NCBI RefSeq assembly: GCF_001654455.1
Contig: NZ_CP015772.1
Location: 4,650,001 to 4,714,000 of the forward strand
Direction: 5' to 3'
Origin: Niabella ginsenosidivorans
GTDB taxonomy: Bacteria > Bacteroidota > Bacteroidia > Chitinophagales > Chitinophagaceae
Length of the DNA stretch: 64,000 nucleotides
Positions 43,639 through 52,139 of this stretch are shown here, piece by piece. Under the pieces are notes generated by a model that made no database searches, was not told the origin of the DNA, and was given only the letters and a program-made list of their open reading frames with translations. A program made the translations under genes and the position numbers. Numbering within the stretch: position 1 is the stretch's first letter; each line of letters begins with the position of its first letter.

Positions 43639-44775
43639 ATGAAAATAAAAACGTTACCATTTCTATTATTATGTACATTACTCATAATATCCGTTATTGT
43701 TTCCGGACAAGCCAATCTGCAATTGTCTTCCTGGGCCATGGGTCCTTTTATACGGCCCAATCCTGCCCGGCCGGTTATTACCCCGGATCATCAAAGAACA
43801 TTTACAGATCCTATGTCCGGCAAAAAGGTAACCTGGATGTCGAATGCGGCTTTTAATCCGGCCGCAGTTGTTAAAGACGGAAAAATCATTGTGCTCTTTA
43901 GGGCCGAAGATATTACCGGGAAAAATAAAATTGGCGGACATACATCGCGCATTGGGTTAGCGGAAAGCACAGACGGCGTTACACTGAAAATCAGCCCGGT
44001 GCCTGTTTTATTTCCGGCCAAGGATGACCAGAAGGAATACGACTGGCCGGGAGGCTCTGAAGACCCCAGGGTGGCCCAAACGGAAGACGGCACTTATATA
44101 ATGTTTTATACTTCCTGGAATATGAAAACACCCCGGCTTTCAGTTGCCACCTCCAAAGACCTGTTACACTGGACCAAGCACGGCCCGGCCTTTAAAGCTG
44201 CCTGGAACGGGCGCTTTGTCAATATGGCCAGTAAATCGGCTTCTATTGTAACTGAGTTGAAAAACGGTAAACAGGTGATCGCAAAAGTGAATGGAAAATA
44301 TTTAATGTACTGGGGAGAGCATTTTGTAAACCCGGCCACTTCTGACGATTTAATTAACTGGACGCCCCTGCTGGATGATAAAAATGAGTTACAGCGATTG
44401 ATAGCGCCCAGAAGCGGTTATTTTGACAGTGATCTTACCGAATGCGGCCCACCGGCATTGATTACTGATAAAGGCATCCTGTTATTATATAATGGGAAAA
44501 ACAGTGAAGGCAACAGAAGGGATACCAGCTATGCTGCACACAGCTATTGCGCAGGACAGGTTCTGTTTGATAAAAACGATCCCACAAAAGTGCTGGCCCG
44601 GCTGGATAAGCCTTTCTTATATCCAACAGAACCATTTGAACAATCCGGCCAATATGCCGCGGGTACTGTTTTTATTGAAGGTATGGCCTATTATAACAAC
44701 AAATGGTTCTTATACTACGGCTGTGCCGATTCAAGAGTGGGCGTAGCCATTTTTGATCCTAATGGGATAAAATAA
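43639..44775 (+). CDS. glycoside hydrolase family 130-like protein, exported
   Basis: A 378-residue five-bladed beta-propeller enzyme with a signal peptide (1-23, ending VSGQ). GH130 members act on beta-mannosides, as phosphorylases or hydrolases. Visible blocks: GPFIRPNPARPVI, FNPAAVVKDGKIIVLFRAED, GGSEDPRVAQTEDGTYIMFYT (with the presumed catalytic Asp142) and DLTECGPPALITDKGILLLYNG. Export and the absence of obvious phosphate-binding basic residues suggest a hydrolase, as in beta-1,2-mannosidases, but this is uncertain. It stands alone, away from the SusC/SusD pair. Confidence 0.85.
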   Translation: MKIKTLPFLLLCTLLIISVIVSGQANLQLSSWAMGPFIRPNPARPVITPDHQRTFTDPMSGKKVTWMSNAAFNPAAVVKDGKIIVLFRAEDITGKNKIGGHTSRIGLAESTDGVTLKISPVPVLFPAKDDQKEYDWPGGSEDPRVAQTEDGTYIMFYTSWNMKTPRLSVATSKDLLHWTKHGPAFKAAWNGRFVNMASKSASIVTELKNGKQVIAKVNGKYLMYWGEHFVNPATSDDLINWTPLLDDKNELQRLIAPRSGYFDSDLTECGPPALITDKGILLLYNGKNSEGNRRDTSYAAHSYCAGQVLFDKNDPTKVLARLDKPFLYPTEPFEQSGQYAAGTVFIEGMAYYNNKWFLYYGCADSRVGVAIFDPNGIK

Positions 44776-44834
44776 TATATTCAGTTTTGGGGAGCAAAGT
44801 AGACCTGGAGACCTGTAGGCGCTTATATACCCCT

Positions 44835-45253
44835 CTACAGAGATGCACTGGTGGAGAAATTTGTGCGGTTTTGAAAATAAAAGCAATTCCCTGCAAGAAC
44901 CAGGAGCAAGGCAACCAGTGCGGGTAGTCTCTGTGTAAAAAATATTTTTTATCTGCTGTTACAGTGCCGTAAACGCCGGCAATAACCACATAGCTTAAAA
45001 AGAAAACAGCAATGTTGCAGTGCCATCCCGGGTTTTGGATAAAGAAGGTCCATATTAGACCTGCTGCAAGAAAACCATTATAAAGCTCCTGGTTGGCTGC
45101 AAGGCCTTTTGTTGGTGGAAATAATTCTTTGGGCGGTTTTTTTAATACGCGGCACCAATTGTTGTCCACGCAACATTTCAAACCAAAGTATATAGCAATG
45201 AAAAGCAGCAACCAGCCCTATTAATAGTTTTGTTAATAGTTCCCATAGTTTCA
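44835..45253 (-). pseudogene. DUF1304 membrane protein pseudogene (three frame breaks)
   Basis: Read leftward from ATG at 45253, one frame gives MKLWELLTKLLIGLVAAFHC then YILWFEMLR, a DUF1304 N-terminus. The text then moves to a second frame (WTTIGAAY), to a third (KKPPKELFPPTKGLAANQ, ELYNGFLAAGLIW, FFLSYVVIAGVYGTVTADKK), and after an A/T run near 44940 back out of frame to FFTQRLPALVALLLVLAG. The combined text follows the family order through to a natural stop. At least two and probably three indels break it, so it cannot make a whole protein. DUF1304 function is unknown. Confidence 0.8.
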
Positions 45254-45431
45254 TTTTTATTCCTGCTACAGCGCGTGGAAGTACACGCCCCGAAAAATGT
45301 TATGCTTCAAATTATGCTGTTTACAAACAATACCGGCCTGGCTATCCCCCTGTTGTTTATTTGTTTGCAACCACTTATTTTAAAGCTACTTTTGCATCCT
45401 GTTTTAAAACGCCTCTATAAAACTATTAAAA

Positions 45432-45902
45432 ATGACCTTAAAAGAGCAAAATAAAATAAGGCTGGAGCGTATTGCAAACATTGCCACCCAATGGATAGGG
45501 TCTACCTCTTCTTTGGTGTTTCATACCTTATTGTTCATTGTAGCATTCCTGCTGCCCGTACTCCACATTATGGAGTTTGATAAAATGCTGCTGGTACTTA
45601 CCACCATTGTTTCCCTGGAAGCTATTTACCTGGCTATTTTTATACAAATGTCCGTAAATAAAAACAGCCAGGACATTGAAGAAATTCAGGAAGATATTGA
45701 AGAGATACAGGAGGATGTGGAGGAAATTCAGGAAAACGTAGAAGAATTGCAGGAAAATGTGGATACAGAAGCAACCCTTCTCACAAAAGAAACACCCCCG
45801 GTAATTGCAGCAATGTCTCCAACGGATGAAAAACTGCAACATATACAGTTGCTGTTACAGCAATTGCAGCAGGAAGTAGCCGCGTTAAAAGAAGCACATT
45901 AA
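45432..45902 (+). CDS. DUF1003-like membrane protein with heptad coiled coil
   Basis: A 156-residue protein. Residues 1-75 match the DUF1003 pattern: LERIANIATQWIGSTSSLVF, two hydrophobic helices (about 30-45 and 52-72) and the TIVSLEAIYLAIFIQMSVNK block. A repetitive coiled coil follows (about 82-110), four heptads of (I/V)EE(I/L)QE(D/N). The C-terminal part adds another helix rich in Gln (EKLQHIQLLLQQLQQEVAALKEAH). It should sit in the inner membrane and oligomerise through the coiled coil. It is intact, while pseudogenes flank it on both sides. Function unknown. Confidence 0.8.
   Translation: MTLKEQNKIRLERIANIATQWIGSTSSLVFHTLLFIVAFLLPVLHIMEFDKMLLVLTTIVSLEAIYLAIFIQMSVNKNSQDIEEIQEDIEEIQEDVEEIQENVEELQENVDTEATLLTKETPPVIAAMSPTDEKLQHIQLLLQQLQQEVAALKEAH
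45675..45758 (+). repeat. four tandem 21-bp repeats within the DUF1003-like gene
   Basis: Each 21-bp unit encodes one heptad: IEEIQED, IEEIQED, VEEIQEN, VEELQEN. Wobble positions differ between units, so the array is not very recent, but it could change length by slippage. Confidence 0.85.
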
Positions 45903-46044
45903 TGCAGGCGATTTCATCCTTTACCAGGTAAGCTACACGGTAGCGGTGCAGTTCAAAGGCCCGGTAATTAAAGGATCAGCCTATCCGTTGTTAAGCGCAC
46001 GGGCTTTGAGGAGTTTTTTAGGGAAATTAAGAGGCAGGCTTTCG

Positions 46045-46615
46045 TCAAAGGGTATTAATATTTTTCAATAGATGTTTGATATTCTTACCTATTTTTACAA
46101 TAGTGTTTTTTGTTTCAGGTGACAGGGAGGCGCGGGGGAGACGGAGGTAAGCTGTAATCTTGCGTGCACCATTCGTTCGCACAAGTCACCTTCTTTAAGA
46201 AATGCCTTTTCTAATGATATTATTTGCTGTCCCAGCAAATAAGTGTTACCCTTAAATAGACTTTGCAATACGTTACCGCTAATTTCCGCATCTTCATGCT
46301 CTATATCTTTTTAAAAAGTATCATAAATAGCGTGTTGGGAGTTTTGTTAAGCTCATCAAATCGCAGGGGAAAGCGATGATTACGATCCCACTGCGGTAGT
46401 TTGTTCGTACGCAAAAAAACCTCATAATCTATCAATAATTCTTCTAACGAAGCCCAGGCAACATTGGCTAACTTTAGCGGAAGCCATACTTGCCTTAGCA
46501 ATATTTTATTTTCCTGAGCGGGCCGCCTGTATCATCTGCTCTTTGGTGCGGTCATATTTGCTAAAGTAGACGCCGTTGTAAAAATAATGGGTTGACTTAC
46601 GTTTTTTGGGAACAA
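46045..46615 (-). pseudogene. four-helix-bundle suffix domain protein pseudogene
   Basis: Fragments in different frames line up along one family. First comes KKRKSTHYFYNGVYFSKYDR then TKEQMIQAARSGK, broken by TAA where CAA (Gln) is expected before NIA. Next, in another frame (46301-46501), LKLANVAWASLEELLIDYEVFLRTNKLPQWD. Finally, in another frame, a C-terminal GNVLQSLFKGNTYLLGQQIISLEKAFL then KEGDLCERMVHARLQ, to a stop at 46045. These are the conserved parts of the S23/IVP-related four-helix-bundle suffix family. A stop and at least two frameshifts inactivate it. The family's role is not established. Confidence 0.75.
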
Positions 46616-46640
46616 AGGCGACCTTGGAAGACGAGCAGGC
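46602..46640. repeat. direct repeat R1 of a three-copy family
   Basis: Core TTTTTTGGGAACAAAGGCGA then CCTTGG and a GCAGGC end. Related to R2 (46850-46885) and R3 (47307-47347). It lies at the 5' end of the four-helix-bundle pseudogene, so part may be coding. Confidence 0.5.
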
Positions 46641-46849
46641 ACCTATTCTATAGCCCCGCAGCCTTGCCTGCCCGAAAGGGTTAGAAACAGGTCGCCCGGC
46701 AAATACAAGCTACCTATATATAGCCCCTATCGGGGGTTAATATGAATAGATATGGAAACAGCACATTATAACAAGTCGCATAGCGGCGGCCTGTTAGCAC
46801 CTGAAAAATGCGTTTAACCTGTGATTGACATGGTATAAATACCCTGCAA

Positions 46850-46885
46850 TTTTGTGGGACAAGGGCGACTTGGGGAACAGGCAAG
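46850..46885. repeat. direct repeat R2 of a three-copy family
   Basis: TTTTGTGGGACAAGGGCGAC then TTGGGGAACAGGCAAG, same orientation as R1 and R3. It lies between the two pseudogenes. The surrounding 46640-46940 holds no supported gene. Confidence 0.5.
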
Positions 46886-46941
46886 ATTGCTACCACCCCC
46901 ATAGCCATCTGGATTATTATTGGTACAATAAAAAATCATTT

Positions 46942-47216
46942 TTACTTTGTGGCAGTTTTTGTTTTAAACCCAATGGGATTGCGTGGCCCGGGATGCAGCT
47001 TTTCATCCATAATTTCCTTTATCAATTCAAAAATAGTTTCAATTTCACCATCGTGCATTTTTGCGCTATGACCCATATTAATAAGTTTTTTGTCCAGTTG
47101 TTCCAACTTTAACAGTATATCCTGATTAGCAAGCAGCGCTTCCCGCGAATGTTGACTTCAATAGCAGTATCGCTATTTAATACATCAGACAACGTTGGGC
47201 AACTTGCGCAACCCCA
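46942..47216 (-). pseudogene. ORF6N-domain protein pseudogene (C-terminal part)
   Basis: One frame reads CPTLSDVLNSDTAIEVNIR, where EVNIR is the hallmark after the ORF6N domain (usual form: LSSVLNS..AIEVNI.IMR). The text then skips to another frame: REALLANQDILLKLEQLDKK, MHDGEIETIFELIKEIMD, then PRNPIGF with a stop at 46942-46944. This matches the helical C-terminal half of chromosomal ORF6N proteins with a deletion of about 25 bp in the middle and the N-terminal domain missing. Intact relatives derive from phage antirepressor-type proteins. Confidence 0.75.
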
Positions 47217-47306
47217 TTTATTCTTTATTGGATGTCACATTCTGTGATTTCCATTGATAAAAGCTGCGCGTGGTCGGTTTTGGGGTACCAGGTGGGGTGT
47301 GGTAGC

Positions 47307-47347
47307 TTTTTGTAGAACAGGGCAACCTGGAAAACAGAAGCAGGCAA
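47307..47347. repeat. direct repeat R3 of a three-copy family
   Basis: TTTTTGTAGAACAGGGCAAC then CTGG and a GCAGGCAAG-like end. It lies upstream of the ORF6N pseudogene and about 60 bp from the stop of the response regulator gene. No gene was found in 47217-47407. Confidence 0.5.
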
Positions 47348-47407
47348 GACCCATAAGTTATACACGGAGTAAAGATCTTATAGCTCTTTTATTTTGGCAA
47401 CCCCGGC

Positions 47408-48166
47408 TTATGCGCTTAGCCAGGATAAAAAATCGGTGATCTTTGTTTTGTTAAGAACCAGGTCTGGCGCATCGTTCACTTTTAAACGGATGATCAGCTT
47501 GCGTGCATACCCCTGTATTACCTCATCTATAGCTTCCCTGTTCACCAATATCTGCCGGTTGACCCTGTAAAACCGGGTGCCGCATATTTTTTCTATGTCT
47601 TCAAGCGTTTTGCTTACACTATATTTATCGTTGTTTAACGTAGTCAAACGGAGCGTTTTGTTTTCTGTAACAAAAAAAGCCACATCTGAAATCTTCACGG
47701 GTTTTATTTTATCGCGATATTTTACCAGTAGTGAAGTGGGCTCTGCTACCCTGTTTCTGATCACCTGTGTAGCCAGGTACTCATAATCCAGCACATTCTT
47801 TACCGCGCTCCTGTGCAGCCCGCGGAATTTATTGATGGCCTCGGCAATATCGTTATCCTTAAAAGGTTTTAAAATATAGTCAATACCGTTTGCTTTAAAT
47901 GCCTGTAAGGCATACTGGTCATAGGCAGTAATAAATATTACCGGCGCGTTCATTCCTGCATTTTTAAAGATCTCAAAACTTTGCCCGTCTGCCAGGTGTA
48001 TATCGCAAAATATAAGATCCGGCTGCTCCGTTCTTTTAAAAAAATGAACGGATTCAGATACACTGGAAAGTATTTGCATTACCTGCGCATCCGGTGCAAT
48101 TTTAGCCAGGGACTCTTTCAGAAACTCCGCAGTGAGCGGTTCGTCTTCAATGATCACTACTTGCAT
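47408..48166 (-). CDS. LytTR-type response regulator
   Basis: A 252-residue transcription regulator. The receiver domain (about 1-120) has the acidic pocket IIEDEP, phosphoacceptor Asp55 in FCDIHLADG, the T/S site in VIFITAYDQYALQAF and the lysine in YILKPF. The LytTR DNA-binding domain (about 145-250) includes KISDVAFFVTENKTLRL and FYRVNRQILVNREAIDEV. Its start overlaps the histidine kinase gene by 20 bp, so they are translationally coupled. Such LytS/LytR pairs in Bacteroidota regulate envelope or metabolic genes; the target is not visible, although the surface operon upstream is a candidate. Confidence 0.94.
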   Translation of the reverse strand: MQVVIIEDEPLTAEFLKESLAKIAPDAQVMQILSSVSESVHFFKRTEQPDLIFCDIHLADGQSFEIFKNAGMNAPVIFITAYDQYALQAFKANGIDYILKPFKDNDIAEAINKFRGLHRSAVKNVLDYEYLATQVIRNRVAEPTSLLVKYRDKIKPVKISDVAFFVTENKTLRLTTLNNDKYSVSKTLEDIEKICGTRFYRVNRQILVNREAIDEVIQGYARKLIIRLKVNDAPDLVLNKTKITDFLSWLSA

Positions 48167-49298
48167 TATCCAAAACTTTTAGTGTAACACGAAACAAGTC
48201 TGTTGTTTTTTCAATAACAATTGCCTCTCCCTGAAGCAGTTGATACCGCTCCGAAAGATTCTGAAGTCCTACACCCTCTGTACCTCCCGCGTCCCGCTTT
48301 GGCTGAAGATTGTTTTCAATAGTGATGGTTTTGGTTTTTATATCGCCTGTTACTTTTATGAACAAAGGTTGTGCCGCCGTAAAAATATTATGCTTCAACG
48401 CATTTTCTACCAGTAATTGTATAGAATAAACGGGCAGGCTGCTATGCAGCAGCTGGGAAGGCATGTCTGTTGAAAATTTAAGCGCATCGCCAAAGCGCAG
48501 GTTTTGCATTTCAATATAATTATTTACATGCCCCAACTCTTCAGCTACCGGAACAGTAAACTGGTTAATGGAATAAACAGAATAGCGCAGCAGTTCAGAA
48601 AGCCGGTTGATGTAAGCATCTGCCTTTAAAGGATCCTTTTTTATAAGCGCTTTAACTATCGTAAGCGAATTGAACAGGAAATGCGGCTGCAACTGCTGTT
48701 TTAAAAGATTGTGCTTGGCCTCCAGGTTTGCCATCCGCAATGAATCATTTTCCTTTTCAGTCCTTGCTTTTTTGCTCCTGAGCACAATGATGTCCAGCAA
48801 AATAAGGATAATGACATTTACAGCCTGCGCCTGTAATAAAGGGAAAAAGAAAAAACCTATCCGGTCATGCATAATACCGGGTGCCGGCGGAAAGCCGAGA
48901 TGCCGTTCTCCATAAACGCCATAAACGGGCCGGAACATGGGCGGAAAATTGTGTTTGGGCAACCTGTGCATCCGGAAGTTGTGCAACAGGAGGAAGCCGA
49001 TCAGCCCAAAGAACAGCACGCTCAGAACAATACGCAGCCAGCCAAAACGGGGCACTACATATCTTGTAAAAAGATATAGCAGCAGGGTATTGAGGCCCCA
49101 CAAAACAAGGATTGTTGCAGCAATGGTCAAAAAGCTATGCCATACTTCTCCCCGGGTAAACCTGACGAAAAACGATGCGTGACCGGAAAACAGGGCCGGC
49201 ATGGGAACCGCCCCGAAAATACCAAATAAAGGCACCGTGATTAACGCAATAACGATGATGGTTTTATACGGGATCTCCTGTTGTTGAATAGTCATCAT
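48147..49298 (-). CDS. LytS-like sensor histidine kinase
   Basis: A 383-residue inner-membrane kinase. Hydrophobic segments lie at about 12-32, 55-78, 88-105 and 150-172, separated by a periplasmic loop (about 106-148) with His/Pro-rich text (NFRMHRLPKHNFPPMFRPVYG, HLGFPPAPGIMHDR). The phosphoacceptor His206 is in KQQLQPHFLFNSLTIVKALI, the HisKA_7TM/His_kinase (PF06580-type) motif, and the HATPase region includes LLVENALKHNI and GVGLQNLSERYQLLQGE. The His-rich loop might bind metal. It is coupled to the response regulator gene, which overlaps it. Confidence 0.92.
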   Translation of the reverse strand: MMTIQQQEIPYKTIIVIALITVPLFGIFGAVPMPALFSGHASFFVRFTRGEVWHSFLTIAATILVLWGLNTLLLYLFTRYVVPRFGWLRIVLSVLFFGLIGFLLLHNFRMHRLPKHNFPPMFRPVYGVYGERHLGFPPAPGIMHDRIGFFFFPLLQAQAVNVIILILLDIIVLRSKKARTEKENDSLRMANLEAKHNLLKQQLQPHFLFNSLTIVKALIKKDPLKADAYINRLSELLRYSVYSINQFTVPVAEELGHVNNYIEMQNLRFGDALKFSTDMPSQLLHSSLPVYSIQLLVENALKHNIFTAAQPLFIKVTGDIKTKTITIENNLQPKRDAGGTEGVGLQNLSERYQLLQGEAIVIEKTTDLFRVTLKVLDNASSDH

Positions 49299-49398
49299 TT
49301 TCTACCATTGCAGTATTGCCGGCAAAATTAGGGGGCCGGTAAAAGCCATAACCAGAATTAGCCATCTTTTAACAGAATGCATATGCCGTTACCGGATA

Positions 49399-50685
49399 TC
49401 AGTTTCCGCCAAGCCTTGACCGGAACCAGATGTCCTTAATAGTAAACCCTAATGTAAACCGGGTATAGCGCTCCTGCACCTGGCCCGCGCTGCTGAACCC
49501 GCGCAGCCCAAATTCCAGCCCCGTATGCAGGTAAAGATTCCCTGACAGATTATACCCGCCACCCATGGTTACTGCATACTCCCATATTTTAGCCCCATTC
49601 AGATAAAAATAGCTGTTCTGCGCGTTTAACCCCATGCCCAGGTAATACTTTTCATACGATGTGTTTGTTAATGTATATTGAGCCTGCTTGGCATATTCCC
49701 AACCTGCGGCAAAGCGTACAGAAGGTGCTGTATAAGAGTTTGTATAATTAATTACCTGGTATGGCCAGTGATAATAATCTGCTTCCAGCGAAATACTTAA
49801 CCCCTGCCGGTTGGTTGCCGTGTACCCAAGCCCTGCGCTTACCGGCATTTTAAACAGCGCTTTTCCATCGCTCTGCGTTAAAAAAATACTGTCCGCCTGT
49901 ACATAATCGGTCTTTGCATATCCTTTCAGGCTGGTTCCTGCTGACACTGTAAGCCCCACCGTGTGTTGCCATCTTTTGCCGGGGCGGGTGTAATACTGTA
50001 GGCCGCCCAATACAGATGCTCCGCTATAAAAACTGTATTCTTCCTTTGTTATATCCAGGTTGAGCAGCGCATCTGTATACGTTGTATTTTTTTGGGTGCT
50101 GCCAAATAAATAGGAAGCGGTAATACCGGCAGACCAGTTTTCCCCCAGTACATACCCAAAGGAGCCATACACCTGGTTAATGCCGCCTGAACCTTCTATT
50201 GTTTTGGAATAGCCGGCAGTTCCATCGCTGTAAACCGCATTGGGCAGCTCATATTTGTAGTTTACGGAGCTATAAGGCCTGAGGCCAAAGGCAAACGCTG
50301 TCTTGGCAGAATTCCGGAACGCCATAGTGATACGCCTAATAACAAAGTCTTTGCTCACAGCCGATAAAGTGTCCTGACCAACAGATTTAAAGGCACTTAT
50401 CCGCCCGCTGCCCATCAGTTCAAAATTCATTACTTTGGGCGCCAGCGATGTAAGGGATGCCGGGTTGGAAAAATTATAGCTGATTGCGTTGCGGCGGGAG
50501 ATACCAGTACTGCCGCTTACAGAATACCGGCCCACATCTTTTGTATCTATATCCCCAATACCCAGTATGGAATAAGGCGAAGTAACGTTTTGCGCCTTTG
50601 CCTTTTGCATACCCAGCAGTTGCGTAAGCAACAGGATACCCACAATTAAAACCCCCGCTTTATGTGAACTATAGCCCAAGTACAT
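49399..50685 (-). CDS. outer-membrane beta-barrel protein (FadL/PorV-like)
   Basis: A 428-residue outer-membrane protein. The signal region lies at about residues 10-32 (AGVLIVGILLLTQLLGMQKAKAQ). The mature start NVTSPYSILGIGDIDTKDVGRYSVSGSTG recalls the SPYSxxGxGD start of Bacteroidota FadL-like/PorV-like barrels. The remainder alternates amphipathic strands (GLSISLEADYYHWPYQVIN) and ends with aromatic-rich strands; the final residue is Asn, so it may lack the terminal Phe. Its first 17 bp overlap the end of the DUF4270 gene, implying one operon with it. Substrate unknown. Confidence 0.75.
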   Translation of the reverse strand: MYLGYSSHKAGVLIVGILLLTQLLGMQKAKAQNVTSPYSILGIGDIDTKDVGRYSVSGSTGISRRNAISYNFSNPASLTSLAPKVMNFELMGSGRISAFKSVGQDTLSAVSKDFVIRRITMAFRNSAKTAFAFGLRPYSSVNYKYELPNAVYSDGTAGYSKTIEGSGGINQVYGSFGYVLGENWSAGITASYLFGSTQKNTTYTDALLNLDITKEEYSFYSGASVLGGLQYYTRPGKRWQHTVGLTVSAGTSLKGYAKTDYVQADSIFLTQSDGKALFKMPVSAGLGYTATNRQGLSISLEADYYHWPYQVINYTNSYTAPSVRFAAGWEYAKQAQYTLTNTSYEKYYLGMGLNAQNSYFYLNGAKIWEYAVTMGGGYNLSGNLYLHTGLEFGLRGFSSAGQVQERYTRFTLGFTIKDIWFRSRLGGN

Positions 50686-51988
50686 ATAATTTCAGTCGTA
50701 TATCCGGATCATCCGCTTTATTGAAGACCGCCAGTCTTGATGTTTCACTTTTATAATTATTGTTAACCGCACTTAACAGGAGCGCTTTGGTGGAAAAACG
50801 CCCTTCATCTATTAGGGTATTAATATAACTGGTAATATCAAACGTGTATTTGGTGCCGTTTTCTACCAGGCTATTGACCACCAGGTTGCCGGTCTGGGGA
50901 GTCTGCGCATCTAAAGGATCAGTTACCACAGCGCTCACCTGGTTATTAAGATTACTGATGTAAAGCCACAATTGCCCCGGCAACTGATAAGGGTAGGCGT
51001 TACCGGTGCTATTGACCCTTATTTCCAGAACGGCCTTTACTACTTTTACATAAAGATAGGTTTGCTTTACGTTCAGAATGTCCGGAAACGTTATTTTAAT
51101 ATAGGAAGGCAAATAGTTGCTGAGCAATGCGGTATTTTGCATTTCCGTGCTTTCCGTTATAGTTGATTTCAGCGGGGAAAAAGAAGCCATTGGGGTTCCT
51201 GTATAATTATAGCTTAAATGATTGAACTGCTTGGAAGCATTATAAGTAAGGTCAAAATATTTGTGCTCATTGTACAGCCCTTTTAATGTATAATAAATTC
51301 TTATAAGCCCCGCACCGGAAGCCCCGCGGAACTGGAACAGGGCCTTATTATAGCTGCTGTCCGTTGCAATGCAGATTCCTTTTAAATAAGTTCTGAAACT
51401 GTTCTGATTGCTGCTAATGTTTACATTGTTCCTGATCTGGTCAAAAAGATCCTGAGCAAAATCATCTGCCAGTTTTAAGAACAGGGAGTCTTTTCTTAAT
51501 GGCGCTACCCGTGTATTGATGGTAGCTATTGCATTGCTGTTATCATAAGCAATAGTTGCCGGGTTATAATAGGTGGCACTGGAAGCGGTATCGTCCCCTA
51601 TCAACCTGGTGAGCTTATATACATTCAGCCGGAAGGGCGCGGTAGTATCTCCATAATAGTTTCCATTGGGCACCAAAACAACAGCGGCAGAGTCCAGTAT
51701 CACATTCTGGTCTTTAAGCGGATTTTGAGACGGGTGATTGATCTCGGCAAATGCCATTCCACTGGTTTTTCCAAAAAGAGGATCAGCGTGTGTGCCCAGC
51801 ACAAACAGGCTATCGCCGGTGGTTGCAAAGGTATCCAGCTTGTAGGTACTGAGGGCTACGGCATAGTTATCCCAATACGTAACGTTCGGGTCTTCCGTTA
51901 TGGAGCTATCCGTAAAAAGGACATCTGCTTTGTTGCATGCCCAAAACATGCCCAGTACCATTAATATACAAATACCCGTTATCCTCAT
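50669..51988 (-). CDS. DUF4270 family lipoprotein
   Basis: A 439-residue lipoprotein: the lipobox MFWAC sets Cys18, followed by a short Asn/Lys linker. The body shows the family's pattern: STYKLDTFATTGDSLFVLGTHADPLFGKTSGMAFAEI near the start, DQNVILDSAAVVLVP, and TSYINTLIDEGRFSTKALLLSAVNNNYKSETSRLAVF at the end. DUF4270 proteins are surface-associated and of unknown role. The stop overlaps the barrel gene's start by 17 bp, and a Kelch gene lies upstream on the same strand. The three are probably expressed together. Confidence 0.86.
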   Translation of the reverse strand: MRITGICILMVLGMFWACNKADVLFTDSSITEDPNVTYWDNYAVALSTYKLDTFATTGDSLFVLGTHADPLFGKTSGMAFAEINHPSQNPLKDQNVILDSAAVVLVPNGNYYGDTTAPFRLNVYKLTRLIGDDTASSATYYNPATIAYDNSNAIATINTRVAPLRKDSLFLKLADDFAQDLFDQIRNNVNISSNQNSFRTYLKGICIATDSSYNKALFQFRGASGAGLIRIYYTLKGLYNEHKYFDLTYNASKQFNHLSYNYTGTPMASFSPLKSTITESTEMQNTALLSNYLPSYIKITFPDILNVKQTYLYVKVVKAVLEIRVNSTGNAYPYQLPGQLWLYISNLNNQVSAVVTDPLDAQTPQTGNLVVNSLVENGTKYTFDITSYINTLIDEGRFSTKALLLSAVNNNYKSETSRLAVFNKADDPDIRLKLYVLGL

Positions 51989-52139
51989 ATACCTTTTATA
52001 GATATACCACGAAATAGTAGTAACGTGGTTAACGTTTTTTTAATAAAAAGGGCAATTAATAGGAATATTAACTGCCCATTCCCTGAATTATGCTTCTATG
52101 CTATTAGTGAAGCACAAAAATTTATATTCCTGCTGAATG

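Noticed and set aside
45302-45454. Possible 50-residue hydrophobic peptide overlapping the DUF1003-like start
   Set aside because: It may be chance; it overlaps the DUF1003-like gene by 23 bp in another frame, and the region is decaying.
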